From positions 124,001 to 188,000 of the forward strand of contig JBEWZL010000239.1 in NCBI GenBank assembly GCA_045837725.1: a stretch of 64,000 bases of DNA. The letters are read 5' to 3'. The stretch comes from Vermamoeba vermiformis. Its lineage: Eukaryota > Tubulinea > Echinamoebida. This document shows positions 12,009 through 22,439 of this stretch, piece by piece. A program made the translations under genes and the position numbers. The first letter of the stretch is position 1, and every line of letters begins with the position of its first letter. A model generated the notes under the pieces. It did not search any database. It was not told the DNA's origin and was given only the letters and a program-made list of their open reading frames with translations.

Positions 12009-13935
12009 ATGAGCTCCACAAACAAAGATAAATCAGAATATGATGTTTTATCGCCTTTCAGTCGCGGAGGAGCGTGCGATTATTGTCACGCTCGCAAAAT
12101 TCGTTGTGATAAACACAAGCCACAATGCCACGAATGTACAAAACGAAAAGTAAAATGCAACTATGGAATGAGATTAAAACGAGGACCCAAAACATCCAAG
12201 AACAAGCCAGAACGAAGAGATCAGATCCAAAATATTCCAAAATCCAACTCTCACCTACAAGCGATGCTCTTCGAGCTAGAATTCAACAGAAAATTAGCAG
12301 AATTATGGAGAAATATGCTTAGCAAAGTTGTTGAAGGAGCACTTCGACCACCTCCCAAGTTCGCTCCAGCCACCGAAGAATTTATTCGAGCTCCTGGAGC
12401 TGCACTCACTTTAATGGAAGATTTTAATACTACCCACCGATTAATTTATAGTTTGCACGACTTTGCTCCGAGCATTGACTTCGCCGTCAAACTGTGGCAG
12501 ACTCATCGATATTAATGCCACCGACCTCATTTCAGTCATTAGCACCTTTGAAACATCAATGCTATTATCAATGCTTGAGTATATCGTTATATTTCAATTA
12601 TGTAAGTATTATTAGCCGAGATACTGTTTTTCGATTTTTCGACACTTTTTCAATTACACGGTGAACTCACTACGAATCTATTAGGTACTAAGATCTATAT
12701 GCTCGATGACATAGCGGCATATACGACCAAGATCATTCATTACATTATCAATACAGTGATATTCGCACGAGATGGAACGAGCGACAGTTTGACACCCGAA
12801 TTGACACTTAAATTGCTGCCCTGTCTCACGCTGACTTCGAGCTATTTCAAATTAACTCTCGATAAAGACGCCACTATAACCTATCACATGATGGTCCAAG
12901 ACCTCTACGAACAAAACAAATCGTCCCCTTTGTTCGGAAAAGAAATCGAAGCCAGGTAAAACTAAGCGCACCATTCTCGATTTATTTAATATTAATACAA
13001 TGGTCCCTATAGAATGTTGTGTCGCAAAATATTGAGCTGTGTGACGAAAGAATCAAGTGATCAATGTTTACAGCGACTTGATGAACTCGACAAAGAAGGC
13101 ATTGTAAGTCAATATTAAGGTATTTTAAGGAACTCATAATAACTTTAACATCGATTAGATGTCGCCTAATCTTCATTTTCATCTCAATAATCATTTGGCC
13201 TATTTTGGATTGCGACAGGACGGTCAACTTAGGTACGTGGGAACGCGTGTGAAAAAAGTTTAATCTGACATGTCTCGTTCACAGTGAAGCAAACAAAGCC
13301 GTTCAAAAGGCAGAGTACTTCATTAAGTGGCACTTAGATAGTATTCCGCAAGACAAGCGACCTGGCCTTGAAAATTTTTACACGACTCGTTTGAGCTGTG
13401 TCCACACCGAGATCTTACTTCGAATGGGGCACACTGAATCAGCACTCCAACGCGTCGGTCAAATGTACAATGCATTTTCTCAGTTACCCACTGCTTTTAG
13501 ACGATTGTTCACGGCAAACTGTCACGTAAGCAAAATTATTACAAAAGGCTACTTTACTGACAAATTTTTCTTTTTAAGTTCTTCATGCTGACGATGAAGA
13601 GTAAAGGAGCGTTCCTGTCCGCGGACTATCTCGCACTTCTGATCAATCCCGCAGCAATGGTCAATAACGTCTTGGTTCCAGCCCCGCAATCGACAGTCAA
13701 ACAGGAGTCAAATTGCACTCAGGCGGTAACTGGAGAAGATATCAAGGAGCAATTTGACACTGTAGAAAGCTCTGACTCGAGTCCCCAGAATGACACTTTG
13801 ACACTTGATACATTTTCGTTGCCTTGTAGTGATGAGTCACCGAACACAACTTGGGTGTTCACTTCGTCCGATCAATTTTTCTTTGACGACTCTCAGCTTG
13901 AGCCATTTAACTTTGTTTCATATAATAATGTATAA
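12009..13935 (+). pseudogene. TF-6: Zn2Cys6 transcription factor with a +1 frameshift in exon 1
   Basis: Six family exons are visible: 12009-12601, 12685-12955, 13013-13103, 13159-13232, 13285-13525 and 13579-13935. Exon 1 is 593 nt, whereas the family rule is 3n+1. Near 12498, after KLWQ, the frame shifts by one base and hits a stop within six codons (TAA at 12513-12515). Downstream of that point the other frame resumes family sequence (IDINATDLISVI), and all later exons are open with correct phases. The predicted product is therefore a 168-residue protein with the zinc cluster but no regulatory region. No homopolymer sits at the site. It is either a recent pseudogene, a truncated DNA-binding competitor, or a sequencing error. 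The C-terminal exon has the acidic DESPNTT and FFFDDSQLEPFNFVSY tail. TGTAAATA lies 20 nt after the stop. Confidence 0.8.
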
Positions 13936-13995
13936 GTATGTAATAATGTAAGCATGTAAATAGTTATTGTAACTGTGAATCGAATCAGCTGCTAT

Positions 13996-14028
13996 GAAAT
14001 TTCAGTTCGGCGAAATTTTTGTCTCCGC
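13996..14028 (+). promoter_or_regulatory. Array promoter element plus CTCCGC box upstream of TF-7
   Basis: GAAATTTCA, GT, TCGGCGAAA (13996-14015) is followed by CTCCGC at 14023-14028. The element begins 92 bp before the ATG. TTCG-G-CGAA is a perfect odd-length inverted repeat. Confidence 0.65.
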
Positions 14029-14087
14029 TGCCTGATTAACTCGTGCATTCTTCAAACATCTCTTTATTTTTCTTGCATTTCGAAAAC

Positions 14088-15986
14088 ATGAACAAACTAG
14101 ACCATAAAAAGCCATCATTTAAGAGCAACGCGTGTGATTACTGCCACGAAAAGAAGATCCGTTGCGACAAACGCAAGCCTCAATGCTACGAATGTGTCAA
14201 ACGAAGCATTAATTGTAATTATGGTACTAGATTGAAAAGAGGACCAAAGAGAGAAGAAAACAAAATTTTTAATCGCACCAAGCGAATAGATCAGATCCAA
14301 AATATTCCAAAATCCAGCCCTCATCTCCAAGCGATGCTCTTCGAGCTAGAATTCAACAAAAAAATGGCAGAATTTTGGAGAATTATACTAAGCAAAATCG
14401 GTGAAGGAGCGCTTCGACCACCTCCCAAGTTCGCTCCAGGCACCGAAGAATTTATTCGAACTCCTGGAGCTGCACTTACATTAATGGAAGATTTCGACTC
14501 AACGCATCGCCTAATATACACAATGCATAACTTTGCCCTGAGCACCGATATCGCAGTTAAACTCTGGCAAATAGTTGTGGATGTCCACGCAGCAGACTTT
14601 ATTTCAAGCATTAGCACCTTTGAAACGTCTTTACTAGTATCGATGATAGAGTACCTCGTTGTCTTCCAATTGGGTAAGTATTCGGTAATTTTGGTGATAG
14701 ATCTGTTTTTAATATACGATCAAGTCAGTAACAATTTCGTTGGTAGGAACCAAAATCCGCTTACACGACGATATGGCAGCATATATTATGAATATCATCC
14801 ATTATGTCATTAATATAGTGGTATACGCAAGAAGTGGAACAAGCGACAGTTTGACACCGGAACTGACACTTCAACTGCTGCCTTCTATCACATTGATTGC
14901 ACGGTACTTCAAGTTGACTCTGAATAAAGAAGCAACGACAGCATATCATAGTTTGATTCAAGACCTCTACGAACAAAACAAGGCCTCACCTTTGTTCAAG
15001 AAAGAAGTCGAAGCCAGGTAACTAGAACAACAATTACTCCTATTGTCTATTATTACTAACATGTGCTATAGAATGTTGTGTCGGAAGATGTTTACTTGCC
15101 CGACGAAAGAATCAAGCAATCAATGTTTGCAGCGACTTGATGAGCTCGACAAAGAAGGCATCGTACGTCATTGCTAATGATTTTATTGCATTTACTACAA
15201 CATATTTTTTAATTAGATGACGCCTAATCTGAATTTTCACCACTACAATCACTTGGCATTCTACGTGTTGCGACACAGAGGTCAACTAAGGTACGTGTCA
15301 TCGTTCGTGAAGTTTTCTGACATGTGTCACTTTCAGCGAAGCAAGCACAGCAATTCAAAAGGCAGAATACTTCATCAAATGGCACTTTGACACGATTCCG
15401 CAAGACAAACGACCAGCCGTCGAGGACTATTTCACAACACGTTTGAGTTGTGTTCATATCGAAATTTTACTTAGACTGGGGCTCGTTGAGGCAGCCCATC
15501 AACGCGTCAGTCAGATGTACAGTGCATTTGCTAGACTGCCTGCCACTTTCAGGCACATGTGCTCAGCAAAATTTAAGGTGAGTGATTGCATCTTACGTGC
15601 GCACCTGTCTAATTCTTGCAATACAGTTCCTTGTGAATTCCACGAGCTGCAAAGAAGAGTTCTTGTCTGTTGGTTACCTTGCACTTGCTTTCAATCCCAT
15701 GTCAACGATCAACCGAGTCCCTTTCCCTAGCCTCGCGCAATCGACAGTCAAACAAGGGTCAACTTGCGCCCCGGTGCACACCACAAACGGCGTTGGCGAA
15801 CAATTTGACACTGTAGATAGCTCTAACTCGAGCTCTCCGATTGATTTGGTGCTGTTAAGCGCATTTTCGTTGAATACGAGCGACGAATCACCCGACCTAA
15901 CATTGATGCTCGAGTCAACGGATCAGTTCTTCTTTGACAATGCTGAACTAGAGCCGCTTACATTCGTCGATTATCATAATGTATGA
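14088..15986 (+). CDS. TF-7: Zn2Cys6 transcription factor
   Basis: Exons 14088-14673, 14747-15017, 15072-15162, 15217-15290, 15337-15577 and 15627-15986 give 540 residues. The ATG at 14088 is chosen because it aligns with the TF-8 start (MNK.D.KKPSFKSNACDYC); a longer frame opens with GTG at 14043. It is very close to TF-8 across exon 1, introns and promoter, so the two are a recent duplication. A 78-bp block (14983-15060), including most of intron 2, is identical to TF-9 rather than TF-8, which suggests gene conversion. Intron 4 holds TGACATGTGTCA, one base off the intronic palindrome described in the findings. The tail is acidic with FFFDNAELEPLTFVDYHNV. TGTAAATA lies 21 nt after the stop. 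Confidence 0.9.
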
Positions 15987-16050
15987 TGTGATTGTACTGT
16001 AAATCGTGTAAATAGCCTTAGTTGTCGTGCTGTAATCAAAATGCAATCGC

Positions 16051-16083
16051 GAAATTTCAGTTCGGCGAAACTTTTGTCTCCGC
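16051..16083 (+). promoter_or_regulatory. Array promoter element plus CTCCGC box upstream of TF-8
   Basis: GAAATTTCA, GT, TCGGCGAAA (16051-16070), then CTCCGC at 16078-16083, the same spacing as before TF-7. It begins 93 bp before the ATG. Confidence 0.65.
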
Positions 16084-16143
16084 CGCCTGATCAACTCGCG
16101 TGCATTCAAACATCTCTTTATTTTTCTTGCATTCTTCGAAGGC

Positions 16144-18021
16144 ATGAACAAAATAGACACTAAAAAGCCATCATTTAAGAGCAACGCGTGTGATTACTGC
16201 CACGAAAAAAAGATCCGTTGTGATAAACGCAAACCTCAATGCTACGAATGTGTCAAACGAAACATAAATTGTAATTATGGTACTAGATTGAAAAGAGGAC
16301 CGAAGAAAGCAGAAAACAACATTTTTAATCGCACCAAGCGAAAAGATCAGATCCAAAGCGTTCAAAATTCCAGCCCTCATCTCCAAGCGATGCTCTTCGA
16401 GCTAGAATTCAACAAAAAAATGGCAGAATTTTGGAGAAATATACTAAGCAGAATTGGTGAAGGAGCGCTTCGACCACCTCCCAAGTTCGCTCCAGGCACC
16501 GAAGAATTTATTCGAACTCCTGGAGCTGCACTTACATTAATGGAAGATTTCGACTCAACGCATCGCCTAATATACACAATGCATAACTTTGCCCCGAGCA
16601 CCGATTTCGCAGTTAAACTGTGGCAAATAGTTGTGGATGTCCACGCAGCAGACTTTATTTCAATCATTAGCACCTTTGAAACATCTTTACTAGTATCTAT
16701 GATAGAGTACCTCGTCGTCTTTCAATTGGGTAAGGAGTCGGTAATTTTGGTGATCTAGATCTGTTTTTAATGTACGATGAAGTCCGTAACAATCTCGTTG
16801 TTAGGAACCAAAATCCACTCATATGACGATATGGCAGCATATCTTACGAATATCATCCATTATGTCATTAATATAGTGGTCTACGCAAGAAGTGGAACAA
16901 GCGACAGTTTGACACCTGAAGCGACACTTCAACTGCTGCCTTCTATCACGTTGATTGCACAATATTTCAAGATTGCGCTGAATAAAGAAGCAATGGCAGT
17001 ATATCATCTACTGATCCAAGACCTCTACGAACAAAACAAGCACTCGCCTTTGTTTGGAGGACAACACGAAGCCAGGTAATATCCGATGCACAAGCTCAGT
17101 CCGTTTACTATTACTTATAAATGATGTAGAATGTTGTGTCGCAAAATGGTTACCTGCCCGACGAAAGAGTTAGCCGACCAATGTTTGCAACGACTTGATG
17201 AGCTGGACAAAGAGGGCATCGTACGTCACTACTAATAAGCTGATTGCACTTAATATAACACATTTTTTATGTAGATGACGCCTAATCTGAATTTTCACCA
17301 TTACAATCACTTTGCGTTTTACGTACTGATACACAGAGGTCAACTAAGGTACGTGTCATCGTTCGTGAAGTTTTCTGACACGTGTCACTTTCAGTGATGC
17401 AAACACAGCCATTCAAAAGGCAGAATACTTCATTAAGTGGCACTTTGACACGATTCCGCAAGACAAACGACCAGCCGTCGAGGACTATTTCACAACGCGT
17501 TTGAGCTGCGTTCACATCGAGATTTTACTTAGACTGGGAGACGTTGAGGCAGCTCATCAACGCGTCAGTCAGATGTACAGTGCATTTGCTAGACTGCCTG
17601 CCACTTTCAGGCACATGTGCTCAGCAAAATTTAAGGTGAGTGCGAGCATCTTCGTCGTGAAACTGTCTAATAATGTTTCGGACTATAGTTCCTTCTGAGC
17701 TGTAAAGAGGAGTTCTTGTCTAGCGACTACATAGCACTTGCTTTCAATCCCATGGCATCGGTCAATCGCGTCTTTTTCTCGAGCCTCGCGCAATCGTCAA
17801 TCAAACAAGGGCACACCACAGAAGATGTCGGCGATAAATTCGACACTGTAGATAGCTCTAATTCGAGCTCTCCGAATGACTTGGTGCTGTTAAGTGCATT
17901 TTCGCTAAATACGAGCGACGAATCACCCGACCTAACATTGATGCTCGAGTCAACGGATCAGCTCTTCTTTGACACTGCGGAACTAGAGCCGCTTACTTTC
18001 GTCGATTATCATAATGTGTGA
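16144..18021 (+). CDS. TF-8: Zn2Cys6 transcription factor
   Basis: Exons 16144-16729, 16805-17075, 17130-17220, 17275-17348, 17395-17635 and 17689-18021 give 531 residues. The zinc cluster is nearly identical to that of TF-7, so the two probably recognise the same DNA (inference). The main differences are at the end of exon 2 (GGQHEAR instead of KKEVEAR) and in the last exon, where a short block of the TF-7 tail is missing. Intron 4 contains a perfect TGACACGTGTCA at 17376-17387, just before the acceptor. TGTAAATA lies 21 nt after the stop. Confidence 0.9.
17376..17387. repeat. Perfect 12-bp palindrome in TF-8 intron 4
   Basis: TGACACGTGTCA, 7 nt before the acceptor AG. Its left part overlaps a CTGAC branch-point-like sequence. 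Confidence 0.6.
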
Positions 18022-18079
18022 TATTATTGTATTTGTAAACGTGTAAATAGCCTTAGTTGTACTGCTGTACTCCGATTGC

Positions 18080-18112
18080 GAAATTTCACTTCGGCGAAAC
18101 TAAGGTCTCCGC
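18080..18112 (+). promoter_or_regulatory. Orphan array promoter element without a downstream TF gene
   Basis: GAAATTTCA, CT, TCGGCGAAA (18080-18099), then CTCCGC at 18107-18112 with the standard 7-nt gap. The next zinc-cluster gene starts about 450 bp away and has its own copy. Confidence 0.55.
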
Positions 18113-18468
18113 GACACCGAAACCTGTGTGAGTTCACCTGAAAATCCAATTATTACGCCTGCATTGAAGACATGGACCAGGCGGCCATCAACATCTCAGA
18201 TAGACGTAGATGAACCTCAGATAGACGTAGATGAACGTATCTTCTCAATCAATACTCTCGGAACTACTTGGGCAGAAACTCAATTACACGATTAAAAGGA
18301 TCCGAATCAGATACAGCGTATCTCATTAACGACGAGAGAAGCGGAGCAAAATTCTAAAGTGACCAAGAGCGGACAGCGAAAAGGTTTATCTAAAACGTAT
18401 CAAATACACCGTAAGAGTTACGAAGTTGTAGAAGCTTCGGACTATAATTGGTAAGTGATAAACCGGTT

Positions 18469-18501
18469 GAAATTTCACTTCGGCGAAACTAGCGCCTCCG
18501 C
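18469..18501 (+). promoter_or_regulatory. Array promoter element plus CTCCGC box upstream of TF-9
   Basis: GAAATTTCA, CT, TCGGCGAAA (18469-18488), CTCCGC at 18496-18501, and a TATAAAG-like TATA box at about 18519. The element begins 78 bp before the ATG. Confidence 0.65.
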
Positions 18502-18546
18502 CCTGGGACAGCACGCTTATAAAGGATCGTTCCAGCTATTTCTTCA

Positions 18547-20512
18547 ATGCAACACATGTCGCAAACACTAACAAGAGCAATCGTTAAGAGTGATGCTTGC
18601 GATTCATGTCACGCTCGCAAGATCCGTTGCGACAAGCGCAAGCCTCAATGCTATGAATGCATCAAGAGAAACATCAGCTGCAATTATGGTACTAGATTAA
18701 AAAGAGGACCTAAACCACCTAAATCAAAGAAAAAAACGCTGCAAAAGAAACAAAAAGTTCAAATCCAAAATATCCAAAAACCCAGTCCTCACCTCCAAGC
18801 GATGCTCTTCGAGTTAGAATTTAACAAAAAAATATTAGAATTATGGAAAAATATGTCAGTCCAAATTGGCGAAGGAAAACTTAGACCTCTGCCGCAATTC
18901 GATCCAGCCACCGAAGAATTTATTAGAAATCCAAGAGCAGCCCATACGATGATGACAGACTTCGATACCACGTACCGCCTTATTTATAGTCTACACAATT
19001 TTGCTCTGAGCCTGGATTTCGCCGACAAACTCTGGCAAATACTTATTGACATCAACACAGCGGACCTTCTTTCAGTACTTAGCACATTTGAAACATCACT
19101 ATTAGTATCAGTGCTCGAATACTTAGTCGTCTTTCAATTATGTAAGCCTGATCAAATTCTTAAGTTTCGCTAATTTTTGTAAATTTTAATTCACCTTAAT
19201 CGATAGGCACCAAGATTTATATGCTCGATGACATTGCAGCGTACATCGCGAAGATGATACAATCTATTCTCAACATCGTGATTTATGCCCGAGATGGCAC
19301 GAGTGACAGCTTGACACCTGAACTGACCATTCAGCTCATGACGTGCATCACCTTGACTTCGAATTACTACAAAATGGTCTTGGATAGAAAGACCGTCGTA
19401 GCCTATCATAGTTTGACTCAAGATCTCTACGAACAAAACAAAGCCTCACCTTTGTTCAAGAAAGAAGTCGAAGCCAGGTAACTAGAACAACAATTACTCC
19501 TATTGTCTATTATTACTAACGTTATGCTATAGAATGTTGTGCCGAAAAATATTGGATTGCTCGACACCAGAGTTAACTGAGCAGTGTTTACAACGACTTG
19601 ACGAGCTCGATAAACAAGGCATTGTACGTCATTATATATGAACTAACCGAGCTCATAATAACTTATATATTGAATAGATGTCGCCTAATCTCCATTTTCA
19701 TCTCAATAATCATTTAGCGTTCCACGTGCTACGAAAGCGAGGTCAGCTAAGGTACGCACGATCACTCGTTTGACATGTTCTTTTGACACCTGTCATTTTC
19801 AGCGAAGCAGATAAAGCGATAGAGAAAGCGGAGTACTTCATTAACTGGCACTTAAAAATCCTACCGCAAGACAAACGCACTGCCATACAAAACTTCTACA
19901 TGGTTCGTTTGTTCGTCGTGCACAGTGAAGTCTTGTTTCGACTGGGCAACAACGAAGCAGCTCTCCAACGCATCGGCCAATTGTACAACACCTTCGCACA
20001 ACTTCCGACTGCTTTTCGACGAATGGCCACGGCTAATACCCTCGTACGTATTGCAAAAACTTCAGTTTTGTAAAGGACTTACTTGACGAATTAATTTTAA
20101 TTTACAGTTCTTCTTGTCATCGATGAGAAACAGAGGAGCGTTCTTAGCTACAAACTACCTTGCGGTCATCGCTAACTCCAGTGCCGCTGTGAATCAAGTC
20201 TTGTACCCAACACTCTCTCTACCAGCAGTCGAACAAGGGCAATTTGACGCGCAAGAGTATAATATTGAAGACGAGAACGAGCCAGAGGAGCTCTTAGAAG
20301 GCTCTGGCTCGAGTTCTCAGAAAATGTCACCTGACGTGTTCCCGTTGAACGACAGCGATGAGTCCTATGCTACAACATTCGAGCTCGCATCGCCGTCCAT
20401 CGGTCACTTCTCACAAACTTGTCACTACGAGAGTAACAACACGAATGTCAGCAGAGTCGATGACGAAATTGAGCTGGATCCGTTTAACTATGTTGATTAT
20501 TACCTTGCTTAA
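18547..20512 (+). CDS. TF-9: Zn2Cys6 transcription factor
   Basis: Exons 18547-19141, 19207-19477, 19533-19623, 19678-19751, 19803-20043 and 20108-20512 give 558 residues, the longest complete member. The zinc cluster is ACDSCHARKIRCDKRKPQCYEC, with Ser in place of the usual Tyr or His after the first Cys. The linker after RLKRGPK is very Lys-rich (PPKSKKKTLQKKQK) and probably includes a nuclear localisation signal. The 78-bp block 19443-19520 is identical to TF-7. Intron 4 carries TGACACCTGTCA, one base off the intronic palindrome. The long acidic tail includes DENEPEELLEGSGSSS. TGTAAATA is 16 nt after the stop. Confidence 0.9.
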
Positions 20513-20617
20513 AGAGCACTTGTAAATTGTAAATAATTTTTTCTCTGATTCGCATCCTGCCTAAAGGTCTAAACCGGCCAAGATCAGTACTTTATTTCGA
20601 TCCAGTTTAACCAACGG

Positions 20618-20649
20618 GAAATTTCATCTCGGCGAAATTTTGGCTCCGC
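20618..20649 (+). promoter_or_regulatory. Array promoter element plus CTCCGC box upstream of TF-10
   Basis: GAAATTTCA, TC, TCGGCGAAA (20618-20637), CTCCGC at 20644-20649. The element begins 80 bp before the ATG at 20698. Confidence 0.65.
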
Positions 20650-20697
20650 ACTCCTTTATTTTGAAACAACAATAATGTTCCTGAGAGCTCCTTCGAG

Positions 20698-22341
20698 ATG
20701 AACACAATTAACCAAGTATATTTCTCTAACAACACCACTGACGCGTGCGATTTCTGTCACGGTAGGAAGATCCGTTGTGACAAGCGCAAGCCTCAATGCT
20801 ACGAATGTATCAAGCGAGGGATACAATGTGTGTATGGCCAAAAAAGAAAAAGAGGACCCAAGGGAAAAACGAAACATAAACGACAACACAAGCAGCCAGA
20901 TCAACAGATCCAAAATATTAATAAGCCTAGTATTCACCTCCAAACAATGCTGTTAGAGTTAGAATTCAACAAAAAAATGGTAGAATTGTGGAGAACAATG
21001 CAAAATAATATTAGCGAAGGCAAAGTTCGACCACCTCCGAAGTTTGATCCATCCACCGAACAGTTCATCAGAGATCCACAAGCAGCGAAACACTTGATGG
21101 AAGAATTTAATGACACTTACAGGTTGATTTATATTCTTCCTACCTTTGCAAATAGCATTGACCGATGTAGCAGCTTACATAGCAAAAGTTACACGTCACA
21201 TGATCGATACGATTCTCTATGCAAGAGATGGCACGAATGACAATTTGACACCTGAAATGACACTTCAGCTCTTACCTTCCATGACACTCCTGTCGAATTA
21301 CTACAGACCGAACAAAAATGTCCTCGCAGTACATTACAACTCCTATGCCACTGTTTACCACCGCTTAATGGTCACTTCTTTATTCAGCAAGGAACTAGAA
21401 GCTCGGTAAGATAAAATGACACGTGTCAAAGATCCATACTCACGACAAATTCTCAGAATGATTTGCCGAAGAATTTTGTGCGGTAAACTGACGCGAGAAG
21501 AGCGCGAGGGTTTCAAGAAAAGATTTCAAGAATTGAACGATGAAGGAGTGGTAAGCGGATCTGTCCTAGTTGACTCAAGTCACTAACACTTTATAGATTG
21601 GACCGAGTATTCTTTATCACTTCAATCATCATCTCTCAGTTATCGGACTTCGCTCCGCTGAAGATCTGCCGTACGTGATTATTTGATTGAAGTACCGTGC
21701 CAATACTGACACATTTAACTTTTAGTGAGGGAGAGCGAGCAATTCAAAAGGCCGAGTTCTATATTAACTGGCACTTAGATCAGTTACCGCCTGACAAGCG
21801 CCCAGCAATCGAAGGGTTCTACTTCACGCGACTAAGCATCACGCGCATCGAACTTTCGCTCAGGTTAGGCAATTTCGACATCGCCCAACAACGGGCCGGA
21901 CAAGTCATCTTCACGTTCTCGAGACTGCCATCTGAAATCAAGCAGATGTTGGTATCGTATTGCGAAGTAAGCTAAGCTGCAAACATGACGATAAATTGAT
22001 CAGTCTAACGTTACCTTACTCTCCTTCAGTACTTCAGCAACAATTACAAGTTGTCCATGGACTACACGGCAATGCTAACGAACCCAGGCGTGACCCCAAT
22101 GATGAAGACAAATCTGCTAATATCCCGTCAAGATGAAGCTCAGCAAGACGATCAAGATAAGAGCGGTGAAAGAGACGGAGTTCATCTGGATGAGTGGCTG
22201 GATCTGCTCGAAAGTGTTGAGAACAGTCCGCCGAACGAGACCGGACTACTTATTACTGATGCGCCAGGCATGGCGACCAACAACTTGAGCTTGGAAGAAG
22301 ACTTGTTCTTTGACTTTGCGGGGATTATTAATACGAACTAA
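20698..22341 (+). pseudogene. TF-10: Zn2Cys6 transcription factor with an internal frame-disrupting deletion
   Basis: The zinc cluster (ACDFCHGRKIRCDKRKPQC) and first helices are intact from 20698. At about 21168 the sequence jumps from FANSID directly to DVAAYIAKVTRH. In paralogues these points are separated by some 230 bp that include the end of exon 1 and the whole of intron 1. The two halves are in different frames, so translation ends at 21240 after 180 residues. Downstream exons (to 21405, then 21457-21550, 21597-21670, 21726-21966 and 22030-22341) are open and keep family phases. A short upstream ORF (ATG at 20675) ends across the main start codon. Like TF-6 it would yield a zinc cluster without a regulatory region. 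Intron sequence at 21417-21428 is TGACACGTGTCA. No TGTAAATA was seen after the stop. Confidence 0.75.
21417..21428. repeat. Perfect 12-bp palindrome in a TF-10 intron
   Basis: TGACACGTGTCA lies shortly after the donor of the intron at 21406-21456. Confidence 0.6.
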
Positions 22342-22439
22342 AGTGCCACTTGGAAAATTGACTGTGAGCACGGAACCCAACGCTTCCTAATCTTTAAGAC
22401 CAAACTATATTACTCTACATTTTATCTACATACGTTAAG

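Larger units (their letters stand above)
18022..18546. other. Intergenic stretch with an orphan promoter element and a 21-bp tandem repeat
   Basis: About 525 bp between TF-8 and TF-9. It contains two full copies of the array promoter element (18080-18099 and 18469-18488) about 390 bp apart, but no zinc-cluster coding sequence between them. Two perfect adjacent copies of a 21-bp unit occupy 18195-18215 and 18216-18236. No ORF of note. The simplest reading is the remnant of a deleted array member or a duplicated promoter. Confidence 0.6.

Noticed and set aside
18170-18240. Short ORF starting near 18171 between TF-8 and TF-9
   Set aside because: It is very short and ends inside the 21-bp tandem repeat; no homology to array members.
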